Part shown: piece after piece, positions 1 through 5,965 of the stretch
How the letters are laid out: every line of letters begins with the position of its first letter
How positions within the stretch are numbered: the first letter of the stretch is position 1
Source of the DNA: a virus
Length of the DNA: 64,000 nucleotides
Virus record (IMG/VR): IMGVR_UViG_3300023281_001121
Coordinates: 1 to 64,000 of that record
Reading direction: 5' to 3' (one strand)
Notes under the pieces: generated by a model
What the model was told of the DNA's origin: nothing
The model's input: only the letters and a program-made list of their open reading frames with translations
The model's database searches: none
Translations under genes and position numbers: made by a program

Positions 1-223
1 CCTCCCCAGGCTTACCGAGTAATCGGATGCGCCGATTCTCCCACGGTATCAACGACAAGTCATTAAGAACGGGATCGTCGTGGCACTGCGAACACAAGGC
101 CCATCCCTCGCCCTGTACCTTGGTGGGCATCGGTACCCACCAGCATCGGCAGTCGTGACAGAACAGCGCACGGCTATGCGGCCTTCCCTGTCGCATGCGC
201 GCTTTGCTCTTCGTACCAGCCAT
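1..223 (-). CDS. Zinc-ribbon protein, partial (3' end outside window)
   Basis: An open frame from an ATG at 223 runs off the left edge without a stop, giving at least 74 residues. It starts MAGTKSKARMRQG and carries two CxxC pairs (CHDC and CSQC) about 25 residues apart, the pattern of a small treble-clef or zinc-ribbon protein that binds one Zn ion. A GGGAAGG sequence lies just upstream of the start. It overlaps the end of the upstream gene by 50 bases. Function is not recognised; DNA or RNA binding is the usual role of such phage mini-proteins. A different reading frame here with its own stop looks non-coding because it breaks the Cys pattern. Confidence 0.6.
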   Translation of the reverse strand, partial: MAGTKSKARMRQGRPHSRALFCHDCRCWWVPMPTKVQGEGWALCSQCHDDPVLNDLSLIPWENRRIRLLGKPGE

Positions 224-512
224 GCTCGAAAGCCTTCCCGGTCCCGTATTTTTTTACGAGCCTTTCGACCGTAGTCCAATCTGGGCCAGGACGGTTGGGC
301 CGATTACTACGTTCAAGCTCCGGGTACAAACGGCCACGAAGGTATCCGTACGCGAGCAGCGCGCTTCTTGCCTCTCGACGCACAATTCCCCGTCTGTGTT
401 CACATAGCGAAGCTCGACGTAGTCCGGCGGATCGTCGCTCTTCGTGACGGATGATTTGCGCTTCTGCTGCAAGGCTTTTGATCTTTACTTTTAGAAATTG
501 GCGATTGTCCAT
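174..512 (-). CDS. Conserved phage hypothetical protein, 112 aa
   Basis: The gene starts at ATG 512 with an AGGAG ribosome-binding site about 8 bases upstream. The N-terminus is a basic amphipathic helix (MDNRQFLKVKIKSLAAEAQ) followed by an Arg/Glu-rich helical region, and the protein is strongly basic overall. I recall similar small basic proteins in other tailed phages, but none has a function I can name. It is the second-to-last gene visible in this leftward operon and overlaps the zinc-ribbon gene downstream. No membrane segment or catalytic motif is visible. Confidence 0.6.
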   Translation of the reverse strand: MDNRQFLKVKIKSLAAEAQIIRHEERRSAGLRRASLCEHRRGIVRREARSALLAYGYLRGRLYPELERSNRPNRPGPDWTTVERLVKKYGTGKAFEHGWYEEQSAHATGKAA

Positions 513-591
513 GATGTTCTCCTGATGAAAATAATCGAAAATAATCGAGTATTTTCAAGCAGGAGGATCACGGCATTCACGTATCCGGAAG

Positions 592-661
592 TGGACCGCT
601 CACAGGGAATCGAACCCTGGCAAACGGGATTGAAAGCCCGTTGCGAAACCTATCTGAGCGG
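592..661 (-). tRNA. tRNA-like gene with encoded CCA, reduced D-arm and 8-base anticodon loop
   Basis: Read on the minus strand, bases 661-655 (CCGCTCA) pair with 602-596 (TGAGCGG), followed by a discriminator T and encoded CCA (594-592). The T-arm is canonical: stem CAGGG/CCCTG and loop TTCGATT (614-608). The anticodon stem ACGGG/CCCGT (641-637 with 628-624) closes an 8-base loop, CTTTCAAT. The D region is only 13 bases (654-642) and forms no normal D-arm. The anticodon is ambiguous: UUC (Glu) or UCA (opal), depending on which loop base is extra. Its 5' end overlaps the 3' end of the membrane-protein gene by 12 bases. It could be a functional odd tRNA, a decaying tRNA or a tRNA-derived site. 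Confidence 0.5.
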
Positions 662-1021
662 TATTCGATTCGTACAGTCATCTGGTCTCATCCATGTCGT
701 GTCGTCTGCAACGAGTGCGCATTCGAGAGCGCGAGTTGCCGGTGGTCCGGTACCTGCCGCGCAGACGTATGTGACGTTGCCACACTCCCAGTATTCTTTG
801 ACGTAGATCGGAGTGCCGTCGTCTTCGATGCCGATCTGTCCTGGAACGGTGTTCGCAGCCACGACCGTGCAACCGGAAACCGAGAACAGCCAGGCGAAGA
901 AGAAGACCACGACGCCAGCGAATAACAGCTTACCGAGCGGCTCCATCATCTGCGCGTTCCGTCGCTCCTTGCGCTCGTAGTACGTCTCGCCCGGCAACCA
1001 ATCTCGATCTCGTCTATTCAT
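650..1021 (-). CDS. Small membrane or lipoprotein-like protein, 123 aa
   Basis: After a charged N-terminal stretch of about 30 residues there is one strongly hydrophobic segment (residues 32-48). It ends in SVSGC, which resembles a lipobox with Cys51. The rest is a small polar domain with four further cysteines that could form disulphides in the periplasm. This is either a type II membrane protein or a lipoprotein with a long n-region. Its ATG overlaps the upstream stop (ATGA). A superinfection-exclusion or envelope role would fit the topology but is not shown. The 3' end overlaps the tRNA-like gene. Confidence 0.55.
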   Translation of the reverse strand: MNRRDRDWLPGETYYERKERRNAQMMEPLGKLLFAGVVVFFFAWLFSVSGCTVVAANTVPGQIGIEDDGTPIYVKEYWECGNVTYVCAAGTGPPATRALECALVADDTTWMRPDDCTNRIPLR

Positions 1022-1191
1022 AACCCTGCCTTTTCGTTTTCACGTCTCTGCATCGAAAGCATTTTCCGCATCTGAATGTTGAGCTTGTTCGTCCGTCGCT
1101 TTGCCTGACTCGACCACTTCGGCCCCGATCGCGCGGGATTGACACCCTTGCGATGTGTCGTGCCCTTCTTGTTGCTAACCCGCTTGCTCAT
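1018..1191 (-). CDS. Small basic protein, 57 aa
   Basis: The frame begins at ATG 1191 (MSKRVSNKKGTTHR). A GGAGG sequence lies about 13 bases upstream, and the start overlaps the previous gene by 17 bases. A longer version starting at 1257 would overlap that gene by 83 bases and is less likely. The product is very rich in Lys and Arg with no hydrophobic core, so nucleic-acid binding or an unstructured role is plausible. It is translationally coupled to the membrane protein downstream by an ATGA junction. No family is recognised. Confidence 0.5.
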   Translation of the reverse strand: MSKRVSNKKGTTHRKGVNPARSGPKWSSQAKRRTNKLNIQMRKMLSMQRRENEKAGL

Positions 1192-1564
1192 GCTCTTGGT
1201 CGAGGCCTCCGCGTGCGATCCATACTGCTTTCTTGTGACCGATCTTCGCCTTTTCAAGGCTAGTGTATCGCTCCTGATAATCGTTATGAGTGCTACCGAA
1301 AATCATCGTCTCCCACAGCACCGGAGTGCGGTCGGACGACCGTAGGCTCTTGTTGTGATCTAGGCACAGGAACACCGTCGAAACTTCGCACTCGACGCCG
1401 TCAACGCTGTCCTCAGCTGAGATCTTCGTCTTCTCAATGATGCGTCGATCGAGATCCTCTGCCATCCACTTGCAGGCTGTGAGCATCTCAGTGAGGACCG
1501 GCTCGTTGTTTTCATCGAGCGTGTACCATTTCGGGCCAAGCCGATCGTCATCCAATATGCTCAC
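1175..1564 (-). CDS. Conserved phage protein, 129 aa
   Basis: The central and C-terminal part (VSTVFLCLDHN, then PVLWETMIFGS, then YQERYTSLEKAKIGH) matches a pattern I recognise from many tailed phages, where the motif reads roughly 'vSTVFLglDHn...PvLfETMvFGg...rYsTweEAeaGH'. That family has no established function to my knowledge. The protein is acidic, soluble and lacks membrane segments. It is coupled to the upstream gene by an ATGA overlap at 1561-1564. Coding status is very likely; role is unknown. Confidence 0.7.
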   Translation of the reverse strand: MSILDDDRLGPKWYTLDENNEPVLTEMLTACKWMAEDLDRRIIEKTKISAEDSVDGVECEVSTVFLCLDHNKSLRSSDRTPVLWETMIFGSTHNDYQERYTSLEKAKIGHKKAVWIARGGLDQEHEQAG

Positions 1565-1887
1565 GAATCCAGATCCGGCGAATCATGGGCGCTCGCGTGC
1601 TTGTGAGCATGGATTCCGCGCGCGACTCCAATCTGAAACAGCATCTGACCACCCTCAATGGTGAAGGCGTCTTCGTCGGCGACGTTGAGAAGAAACTGCG
1701 CCATGAATCCGATCAGGGCCATGTAGACATTCGCGTTCTGCTCCTCATGCATGATGAGACCGAATTGCGTCAGCATCGCCTCAGTCAGCATCTCAACGCG
1801 ATCAGAGTCACATTCTTTGCACATGATGAGCCAGAGTTCTTCTGACTCGCCAATCGCGCGAACTAGGTTTTCTGATGGATCGGTCAT
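1561..1887 (-). CDS. Hypothetical helical protein, 108 aa
   Basis: An acidic, mostly helical protein (MTDPSENLVRAIGESEE). A moderately hydrophobic middle (YMALIGFMAQFLLNVA, about residues 55-70) could be a buried helix rather than a membrane span. The C-terminus is His/Asp-rich. ATG overlaps the upstream stop region. No family recognised. Confidence 0.55.
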   Translation of the reverse strand: MTDPSENLVRAIGESEELWLIMCKECDSDRVEMLTEAMLTQFGLIMHEEQNANVYMALIGFMAQFLLNVADEDAFTIEGGQMLFQIGVARGIHAHKHASAHDSPDLDS

Positions 1888-2114
1888 TTGTCTGGGTTCA
1901 TCACGAAGTCGTCTGACATACGCGTAGGCTCCGCAGACCCAGTCAATATGACCGCGTCCATGCGAGAGACCTGCTCTGCGTACATGTTGATCGCCGTCTT
2001 CAGCTGTTCGGTTGGGAACGGTTCTGTGTTGACCAACTCTTCAAGGATCGAGAACATCGCCCTGATGCGTTCGCGCCCGTGCATCGTAAAGCAAACTTCT
2101 CTTTCGGCGCTCAT
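1884..2114 (-). CDS. Hypothetical protein, 76 aa
   Basis: Starts MSAEREVCFTMHG and contains a predicted pair of helices with no catalytic motif. Both ends are coupled: the ATG overlaps the stop of the upstream gene, and the stop overlaps the next start. It is likely a co-translated accessory protein. No homology is recognised. Confidence 0.5.
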   Translation of the reverse strand: MSAEREVCFTMHGRERIRAMFSILEELVNTEPFPTEQLKTAINMYAEQVSRMDAVILTGSAEPTRMSDDFVMNPDK

Positions 2115-2443
2115 CCTACTGGCAGATCCTCTCCGAATGCGTCATCCGGCTTCGGTGGCCACTCGCCTCTCTGGAACATGCTCATCTCATCGAGCAAGTC
2201 ACTCAGACGGTCAGCCACGATCAGCGGCTCTGCCGCCACAGTACCACGCAACTCTTGGAGAATCCCCTGGAGGTGCTTGAAAAACGACGGCTCGCCATCG
2301 ACGCGCAAGAACGAGTGATCCGTGATCGTGAACATGTAGCGCACCTTGCCGCCATTCGGCATTGGCGCATCGAGCCAGATCTGGTCAGGCGGAACCTGCT
2401 CGTCATCGATGACGTCGATGCCGTTAACGGTGCATTTGTTCAC
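2111..2443 (-). CDS. Hypothetical protein, 110 aa, GTG start
   Basis: The start is taken as GTG 2443, which overlaps the upstream TGA (GTGA) and has GAGGTGAAGG just upstream. An in-frame ATG at 2467 lies inside the upstream gene and lacks a good site. The product has a beta-rich N-terminal half (VNKCTVNGIDVIDD...KVRYMFTITDHSF) and a helical C-terminal half. No known domain is recognised. Confidence 0.55.
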   Translation of the reverse strand: MNKCTVNGIDVIDDEQVPPDQIWLDAPMPNGGKVRYMFTITDHSFLRVDGEPSFFKHLQGILQELRGTVAAEPLIVADRLSDLLDEMSMFQRGEWPPKPDDAFGEDLPVG

Positions 2444-2703
2444 CCCTTCACCTCGAACACATGCCACACGAAGCCACCCACCTGAACCGTGCCCAGATGC
2501 TTGAGGTCAATCGGCGGTAATTCGTGCCCTGTTCCGGCGACGATGAAGCGACGCTGTTCTTGCGCCGCAAAAGAATCGACTCGCGCCCAGAAAGTTATCT
2601 GTTCGTACTGCACGTCGACGTGCAGAACTTCCGCGCCAATCGGCAGCGGGACGTACTGCTCACCACCCTGCACGAACAAAGTGTATTTGAATACTGTCTC
2701 CAT
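2440..2703 (-). CDS. DUF7352-like conserved phage protein, 87 aa
   Basis: The order of motifs is an N-terminal strand (METVFKYTL), a PIGAEVLHVDVQ segment, FWARVD, then LGTVQ and a terminal FVWHVFE. This is the pattern I know from the DUF7352 family of small beta-barrel-like phage and prophage proteins, whose function is unknown. The second of two adjacent ATGs is chosen because it sits 7 bases from AGGAG. It is tightly coupled to neighbours on both sides. Confidence 0.65.
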   Translation of the reverse strand: METVFKYTLFVQGGEQYVPLPIGAEVLHVDVQYEQITFWARVDSFAAQEQRRFIVAGTGHELPPIDLKHLGTVQVGGFVWHVFEVKG

Positions 2704-2891
2704 CATCCGTCTCCTACGAGCTTCGTCTTCTGTTTGAGATCGGTCATCATGGTGTGGACCGCTTTTGGCATGTCGTTCTGCTCGATCGCAGAGGCAACCC
2801 GGATCAACGCGGCAACATCTTTGGACTGCTGTGCGAGTCCGAACTTGCGCATCACGTTGACGATCTTTCGGTAATGATTCCAGTCAACCAT
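2703..2891 (-). CDS. Small helical protein, 62 aa
   Basis: A short, all-helical, slightly basic protein (MVDWNHYRKIVNVMRK). Start and stop overlap adjacent genes (TGATG upstream, ATGATG downstream). No family recognised; codon choice resembles its neighbours. Confidence 0.5.
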   Translation of the reverse strand: MVDWNHYRKIVNVMRKFGLAQQSKDVAALIRVASAIEQNDMPKAVHTMMTDLKQKTKLVGDG

Positions 2892-3217
2892 CAGAACATC
2901 GCCTCCTGCACAGAAAGCAAGTTATCAATTTTCCCAAGCCGCCAGTAGTGAATCGGACGACCGTATTCGCCATACGTTTGATGTATTGTTTTCTCAAGGA
3001 AGCCAGCACGCGTCAGATTGCGCATCACACGGCTGATCGAATGTCTAGGAGCAGTCGGTAACACCAACCGATTAACGTCTTCGGGCGTCAACAATTCCGA
3101 TGAGTGCCGCAGAAAGAATTTGAGCGTTTCCGCTTCCTGGCCTTTCGCGCTTTCTATGTACTGGCGCAACTGCGCGCCAGTCACTCTCGTAGTGTTGTAG
3201 TAGCTGTCGTCGGCCAT
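2891..3217 (-). CDS. Winged-helix DNA-binding protein, 108 aa
   Basis: Helices at about residues 15-40 (AQLRQYIESAKG) lead into an LTPEDVNRLV helix, a recognition-like helix (ISRVMRNLTRAGFLEKT) and a two-strand wing (HQTYGEYGRPIHYWRL). This is the arrangement of a winged helix-turn-helix domain, as in MarR-like and primase/DnaD-associated proteins. It is probably a small transcriptional regulator of this operon or of host genes; the target is unknown. Its ATG overlaps the upstream gene's stop region. Confidence 0.55.
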   Translation of the reverse strand: MADDSYYNTTRVTGAQLRQYIESAKGQEAETLKFFLRHSSELLTPEDVNRLVLPTAPRHSISRVMRNLTRAGFLEKTIHQTYGEYGRPIHYWRLGKIDNLLSVQEAMF

Positions 3218-3477
3218 CAGAACGGAACCGAGCCGTCGTCGGTGCCGAGAGTCTGCTGCTCTGGCTTCGCCGCTTTCTTCTCGTCCTGGTTCTTGCGGTG
3301 CTTGGCCGCGTTAGCGCAGGTATCGAAGTGCGACGAATGCACGTCTTTGTCGAACAGGCACTCGACGTCCATGTCGACTGTGTCAGCATCGACCGGCATC
3401 CACTTGTCGCTTTTCGTTTTCAGGAAGATGATCGGCGCTTGGCACGACCTGCAGTTTTTTATTTTGTGACTGGCCAT
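3217..3477 (-). CDS. Zinc-binding mini-protein, 86 aa
   Basis: The start is ATG 3477 (MASHKIKNCRSCQAPI), overlapping the upstream TGA. An N-terminal CxxC, a later Cys (ECLFDKD) and a His-rich HSSHFDTC...H segment give a zinc-finger-like ligand set in the first 60 residues. The C-terminal tail is charged and probably disordered. Short phage proteins opening 'C..C...I....T...KW.PvD' are common next to replication or regulatory genes, with no known function. Confidence 0.6.
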   Translation of the reverse strand: MASHKIKNCRSCQAPIIFLKTKSDKWMPVDADTVDMDVECLFDKDVHSSHFDTCANAAKHRKNQDEKKAAKPEQQTLGTDDGSVPF

Positions 3478-3644
3478 CAGCCGCACTCCTCTTCGAAACT
3501 AACTGCGTGCATTTTTCGACGCAGACATTCAGGGCACTCTCTCTCGACCTTGTCAGGAAAGGGGAGAGTCGCCCACCACATACCGACTACGCAGCTGCAG
3601 AGGCTGCACGTCCAGACCAAGATACCGATTTGCCACCACGTCAT
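3477..3644 (-). CDS. Small membrane protein, 55 aa
   Basis: An ATG at 3644 overlaps the upstream stop (ATGA), and the TGA at 3479-3477 overlaps the next ATG, so the frame fits exactly between its neighbours. The product begins MTWWQIGILVWTCSLCSCVV: one transmembrane helix (residues about 4-24) rich in Trp and Cys. A cytosolic tail with a CPEC motif follows. It is probably an inner-membrane protein with a small metal-binding tail. Function unknown. Confidence 0.6.
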   Translation of the reverse strand: MTWWQIGILVWTCSLCSCVVGMWWATLPFPDKVERECPECLRRKMHAVSFEEECG

Positions 3645-3994
3645 GTCGACTCCCGATGCAATGGATCAATGATCTTTTTAACACCATTGAGAACGTGACG
3701 CATGTTAGAAGCACTGATTGCATCGATCCCCATGCCGTTTTCCTTTAGCACTTCGTGTGCCTTTTTGAAATCCGGCTCAGGGAATACCTCCAGCGGATAC
3801 GCGTCGATCCACTTAGTGAGCGTCTGCATCCCGCCCTCTAACTCTTCGATCCTGTCGACGCATTCCTTGAATCGATTCGCGATGAGGTTAAAGACCATAC
3901 CACGGACGAAATCGTTCTTGTCCAGCATTTCCTGCGCGGTTTTTTTTAGCTCTTCTGCGAGGTCCGCTACGGGCATCGTCGCCATATCCGCCAT
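3641..3994 (-). CDS. Hypothetical helical phage protein, 117 aa
   Basis: Starts MADMATMPVADLAEEL with AGGAGT 8-10 bases upstream. It is a helical protein with a coiled-coil-like middle and a C-terminal segment (ISASNMRHVLNGVKKII) that I associate with other uncharacterised phage proteins. The strong ribosome-binding site supports this start even though the upstream gene overlaps its first 107 bases in another frame. Confidence 0.6.
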   Translation of the reverse strand: MADMATMPVADLAEELKKTAQEMLDKNDFVRGMVFNLIANRFKECVDRIEELEGGMQTLTKWIDAYPLEVFPEPDFKKAHEVLKENGMGIDAISASNMRHVLNGVKKIIDPLHREST

Positions 3995-4238
3995 GTCGTT
4001 TCACTCCTGTCTGTATCGCGCGAAGACCCAGTGTCGTCAGGTACATCGTTCGCACCCAGATGTCATATCGCGGTTCTGTTCGCACCCATCGTTTGTCGAT
4101 GCACTGTTGTTCCAGTTCGCGTCGTCGGTGCGGATTCGGGCACACCATAACTGAGCAGCCGAGTGACCCCATTCCAAGGTCGTCCATTTTCTTCAGGTCA
4201 TGAAGGAATCGCAGCTGCCCTTTGGAAATGCTGGGCAT
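3888..4238 (-). CDS. Hypothetical protein, 116 aa
   Basis: ATG 4238 overlaps the upstream TGA (TGATG). The first 75 residues look like a compact fold (KGQLRFLHDLKKMDD, then a helix-turn-helix-like YLTTLGLRAIQTG). The last 36 residues are basic and lie in the part that overlaps the next gene, so they may be unstructured. No family is recognised; a small DNA-binding protein is possible. Confidence 0.5.
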   Translation of the reverse strand: MPSISKGQLRFLHDLKKMDDLGMGSLGCSVMVCPNPHRRRELEQQCIDKRWVRTEPRYDIWVRTMYLTTLGLRAIQTGVKRHGGYGDDARSGPRRRAKKNRAGNAGQERFRPWYGL

Positions 4239-4513
4239 CAGCCTGTGACGTGCTTCACCGCCCACATCACCGCTTCCTCGATCTTCGTCTGCGCGAGCGC
4301 GAGTTCGCGAGACGCCTGACGGTTGGACGCGTCCGCGACCTCGCCAAAAGGACCGGTACCGCCGATTACGTGCAGTAGATTCACGAAGGCAAGACCTTGG
4401 TCTTTGACCTCCATCATCTGAACCTTCTCTTCGTCGTTGAGTACGCGGTACTGATGTCGCATCAGGTTGTTGCCGATGCGCTCGTCGGATGTGCTGTCTA
4501 CGTTTTCGGCCAT
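4238..4513 (-). CDS. Acb2/Tad1-like hairpin-domain protein (probable anti-CBASS/anti-Thoeris sponge), 91 aa
   Basis: The start is ATG 4513 (MAENVDSTSD), overlapping the upstream TAA. The protein is two long helices. Helix 1 contains QYRVLNDEEK...VKDQG with Tyr22 and Lys37 fifteen residues apart, the same spacing as the ligand-binding Tyr11 and Lys26 of the phage anti-CBASS protein Acb2. Helix 2 (ASRELALAQTKIEEAVMWAVKH) has the family's 'SREl.lA.T.l..avMW.v' signature. Known members form multimers that sequester cyclic oligonucleotides (Acb2) or gcADPR (Tad1). The assignment is from remembered family patterns, not from a search. It sits among small accessory genes, as anti-defence genes usually do. 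Confidence 0.6.
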   Translation of the reverse strand: MAENVDSTSDERIGNNLMRHQYRVLNDEEKVQMMEVKDQGLAFVNLLHVIGGTGPFGEVADASNRQASRELALAQTKIEEAVMWAVKHVTG

Positions 4514-4746
4514 TATTCTTTCCTGTGGAGTGTGAGTTTGAATGTCTTGTCGGAGGGATTGGTCTCGATGTTCATGTAGAAATCCCCGGCAGCGTCGACC
4601 TCTTCGACGGGCAGCGTGATCTCGCCGCCGAGCCTGCCAAGGAAGCACAGCAGCAGATCGCTCTTCATTTTTTTGAACGCCTCCTGCATCTCTTCTGGGA
4701 GTTCGTCTTGCGTGTAGATTTTGTCGCTGTCGAGTTGCTCGCTCAT
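4513..4746 (-). CDS. Hypothetical acidic protein, 77 aa
   Basis: The frame from ATG 4746 (MSEQLDSDKIYTQDEL) overlaps the upstream stop (ATGA) and ends TAATG into the next gene. Longer in-frame versions extend into the sulfotransferase gene and look non-coding. It is helical at the N-terminus (PEEMQEAFKKMKSDLLL) and then beta-rich. No family recognised. Confidence 0.55.
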   Translation of the reverse strand: MSEQLDSDKIYTQDELPEEMQEAFKKMKSDLLLCFLGRLGGEITLPVEEVDAAGDFYMNIETNPSDKTFKLTLHRKE

Positions 4747-5393
4747 CGTCCGTAGACCGCCCTGTTTTCCCACATGTAAAGATCGTCCGCGTAATGCTCT
4801 AGCAACTTGAATGCCATCGTCGCGATGCCGTCGTACATCGCAGTCCACGGATCGCCGTTCGGATAAGTCTTGTTGTTCAGATGCACGACCGCGAGCGTTG
4901 ATTCGATCTCCCAGGTGCGTACGAACTGTGGCCACGCGGTTTCGACCTCGTCGAGACGCATGACCTGGACGTGTCCCAGCCAGCCCCTAGCAAGACGAAG
5001 GCCTATGCTCTGCGGGCGGAAATGTGGATCGAGGTTCTCCGGATTTTGCGACGTCAGGATGCGCAACAGCCGACCGACGAATTGATCGAACTGCATCTCC
5101 GGTCGAAAGTCGTAGGTCTTGAACGGCTGGTAGAAGTGATCTCGGATCAGATGATTCCACGCACTGACACAGCGCGCCAGCGGATGGCGAACGAAGCAGC
5201 CGGTGACGAGCGGCTCAGGCCACGTTGCAGCTTGCTTGATGTCGCCGACCAGCGTGCGGCCTTCGTCTTTGGAACTCGCGCCGCGATCGACGGCTCCACC
5301 GGGCGTCGTCAGAAACATGTTCGTCAGCGAGGTGTGTCCGGACTTGTTGAACGTCACGAAGCGCACGCCGTGCCGCTGCAGGATGTGAGTCAT
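4743..5393 (-). CDS. Sulfotransferase family 2 (PAPS-dependent) protein, 216 aa
   Basis: The N-terminal FNKSGHTSL (residues 15-23) is a 5'-phosphosulfate-binding loop. FVRHPLARCVSAW (residues 67-79) is the 3'-phosphate-binding motif, very close to the 'vRHPfeRlvSAy' signature of carbohydrate sulfotransferases (PF03567). These enzymes move sulfate from PAPS to a sugar or other hydroxyl. The length is near a minimal catalytic domain and there is no signal peptide, so it should act in the host cytoplasm. The substrate is unknown: host surface glycan precursors, phage DNA modifications or signalling molecules are all possible. Neighbours are small accessory genes. The family is confident; the biological role is open. 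Confidence 0.75.
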   Translation of the reverse strand: MTHILQRHGVRFVTFNKSGHTSLTNMFLTTPGGAVDRGASSKDEGRTLVGDIKQAATWPEPLVTGCFVRHPLARCVSAWNHLIRDHFYQPFKTYDFRPEMQFDQFVGRLLRILTSQNPENLDPHFRPQSIGLRLARGWLGHVQVMRLDEVETAWPQFVRTWEIESTLAVVHLNNKTYPNGDPWTAMYDGIATMAFKLLEHYADDLYMWENRAVYGR

Positions 5394-5674
5394 CGGGGGT
5401 CCTTGAAGGGCGGATAGGGAGGTCCATCCGGAATTGGGCGCTCTGAGAACGGCTCAGGCGGCTTTTTGTCGCCAAATTCGTCGTGAGTGGCGAAAAACGA
5501 CTTATCCTGGTGATCGAGCAGCAATGCCGCCGATTCGAGGATCTTGCGCTGAGAATGCGCCGATAATCCGGAAATTGCGCCAACAACGGTCGTCAGAGCG
5601 TCTGTTTCGAGTTTTGCGACCTCTGGATCGCCTAATTGGACCCAATTCCCGGATCTGCCGTCTAATTCCGCCAA
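5390..5674 (-). CDS. Hypothetical protein, 94 aa, TTG start
   Basis: Translation is best started at TTG 5674 (MAELDGRSGN), preceded by GGGGA and lying about 20 bases after the predicted start of transcription from the promoter at 5701-5730. The N-terminal half is helical and the C-terminal 30 residues are Pro-rich (PPEPFSERPIP). It would be the first gene of the strongly promoted unit that includes the sulfotransferase and the Acb2-like gene. No family recognised. Confidence 0.5.
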   Translation of the reverse strand: MAELDGRSGNWVQLGDPEVAKLETDALTTVVGAISGLSAHSQRKILESAALLLDHQDKSFFATHDEFGDKKPPEPFSERPIPDGPPYPPFKDPR

Positions 5675-5700
5675 AATGTTCCCCAGTTCGCGAAAAAACC

Positions 5701-5730
5701 GTTATAGCGCGGTTCCGAGCTTTATGTCAA
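5701..5730 (-). promoter_or_regulatory. Sigma70-type promoter, consensus -35
   Basis: On the minus strand there is a perfect TTGACA (5730-5725), an 18-base spacer and TATAAC (5706-5701). Transcription would begin near 5694 and run left into the 94-aa gene, the sulfotransferase and the accessory genes beyond. It is one of the best promoter matches in the window. Confidence 0.75.
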
Positions 5731-5779
5731 CCGAAGTTGCGCCAAGAATCGCCACATACGCCGTTCCACATGGAACAAT

Positions 5780-5965
5780 TCACGATTTCCACAACGAAAG
5801 CGCCAGATACAGCGCCAGTTGGGCGAAAAACGCGACTTTCCAGACGACGCGAGCCTTGTGGGCCTGATCCAGCTGCCGAGCCTGCGACGCGATCATGATT
5901 CCGCCGACCCGGAGCCGTTCCTTCAACTCCGCAACCCGCCGCTGGCACTCATGCATCTCAGTCAT
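5780..5965 (-). CDS. Small single-span membrane protein, 61 aa
   Basis: A charged helical N-terminus (MTEMHECQRRVAELKERL) leads to a hydrophobic C-terminal helix (about residues 42-58, WKVAFFAQLALYLALSL). This is a tail-anchored topology. The ATG overlaps the upstream stop (ATGA). A 105-base gap containing the promoter follows it. No family recognised. Confidence 0.5.
   Translation of the reverse strand: MTEMHECQRRVAELKERLRVGGIMIASQARQLDQAHKARVVWKVAFFAQLALYLALSLWKS

Noticed and set aside
49-279. 76-aa frame at the left edge
   Set aside because: Another frame in the same place keeps two CxxC pairs and a proper start and runs off the edge; this one breaks the Cys pattern.
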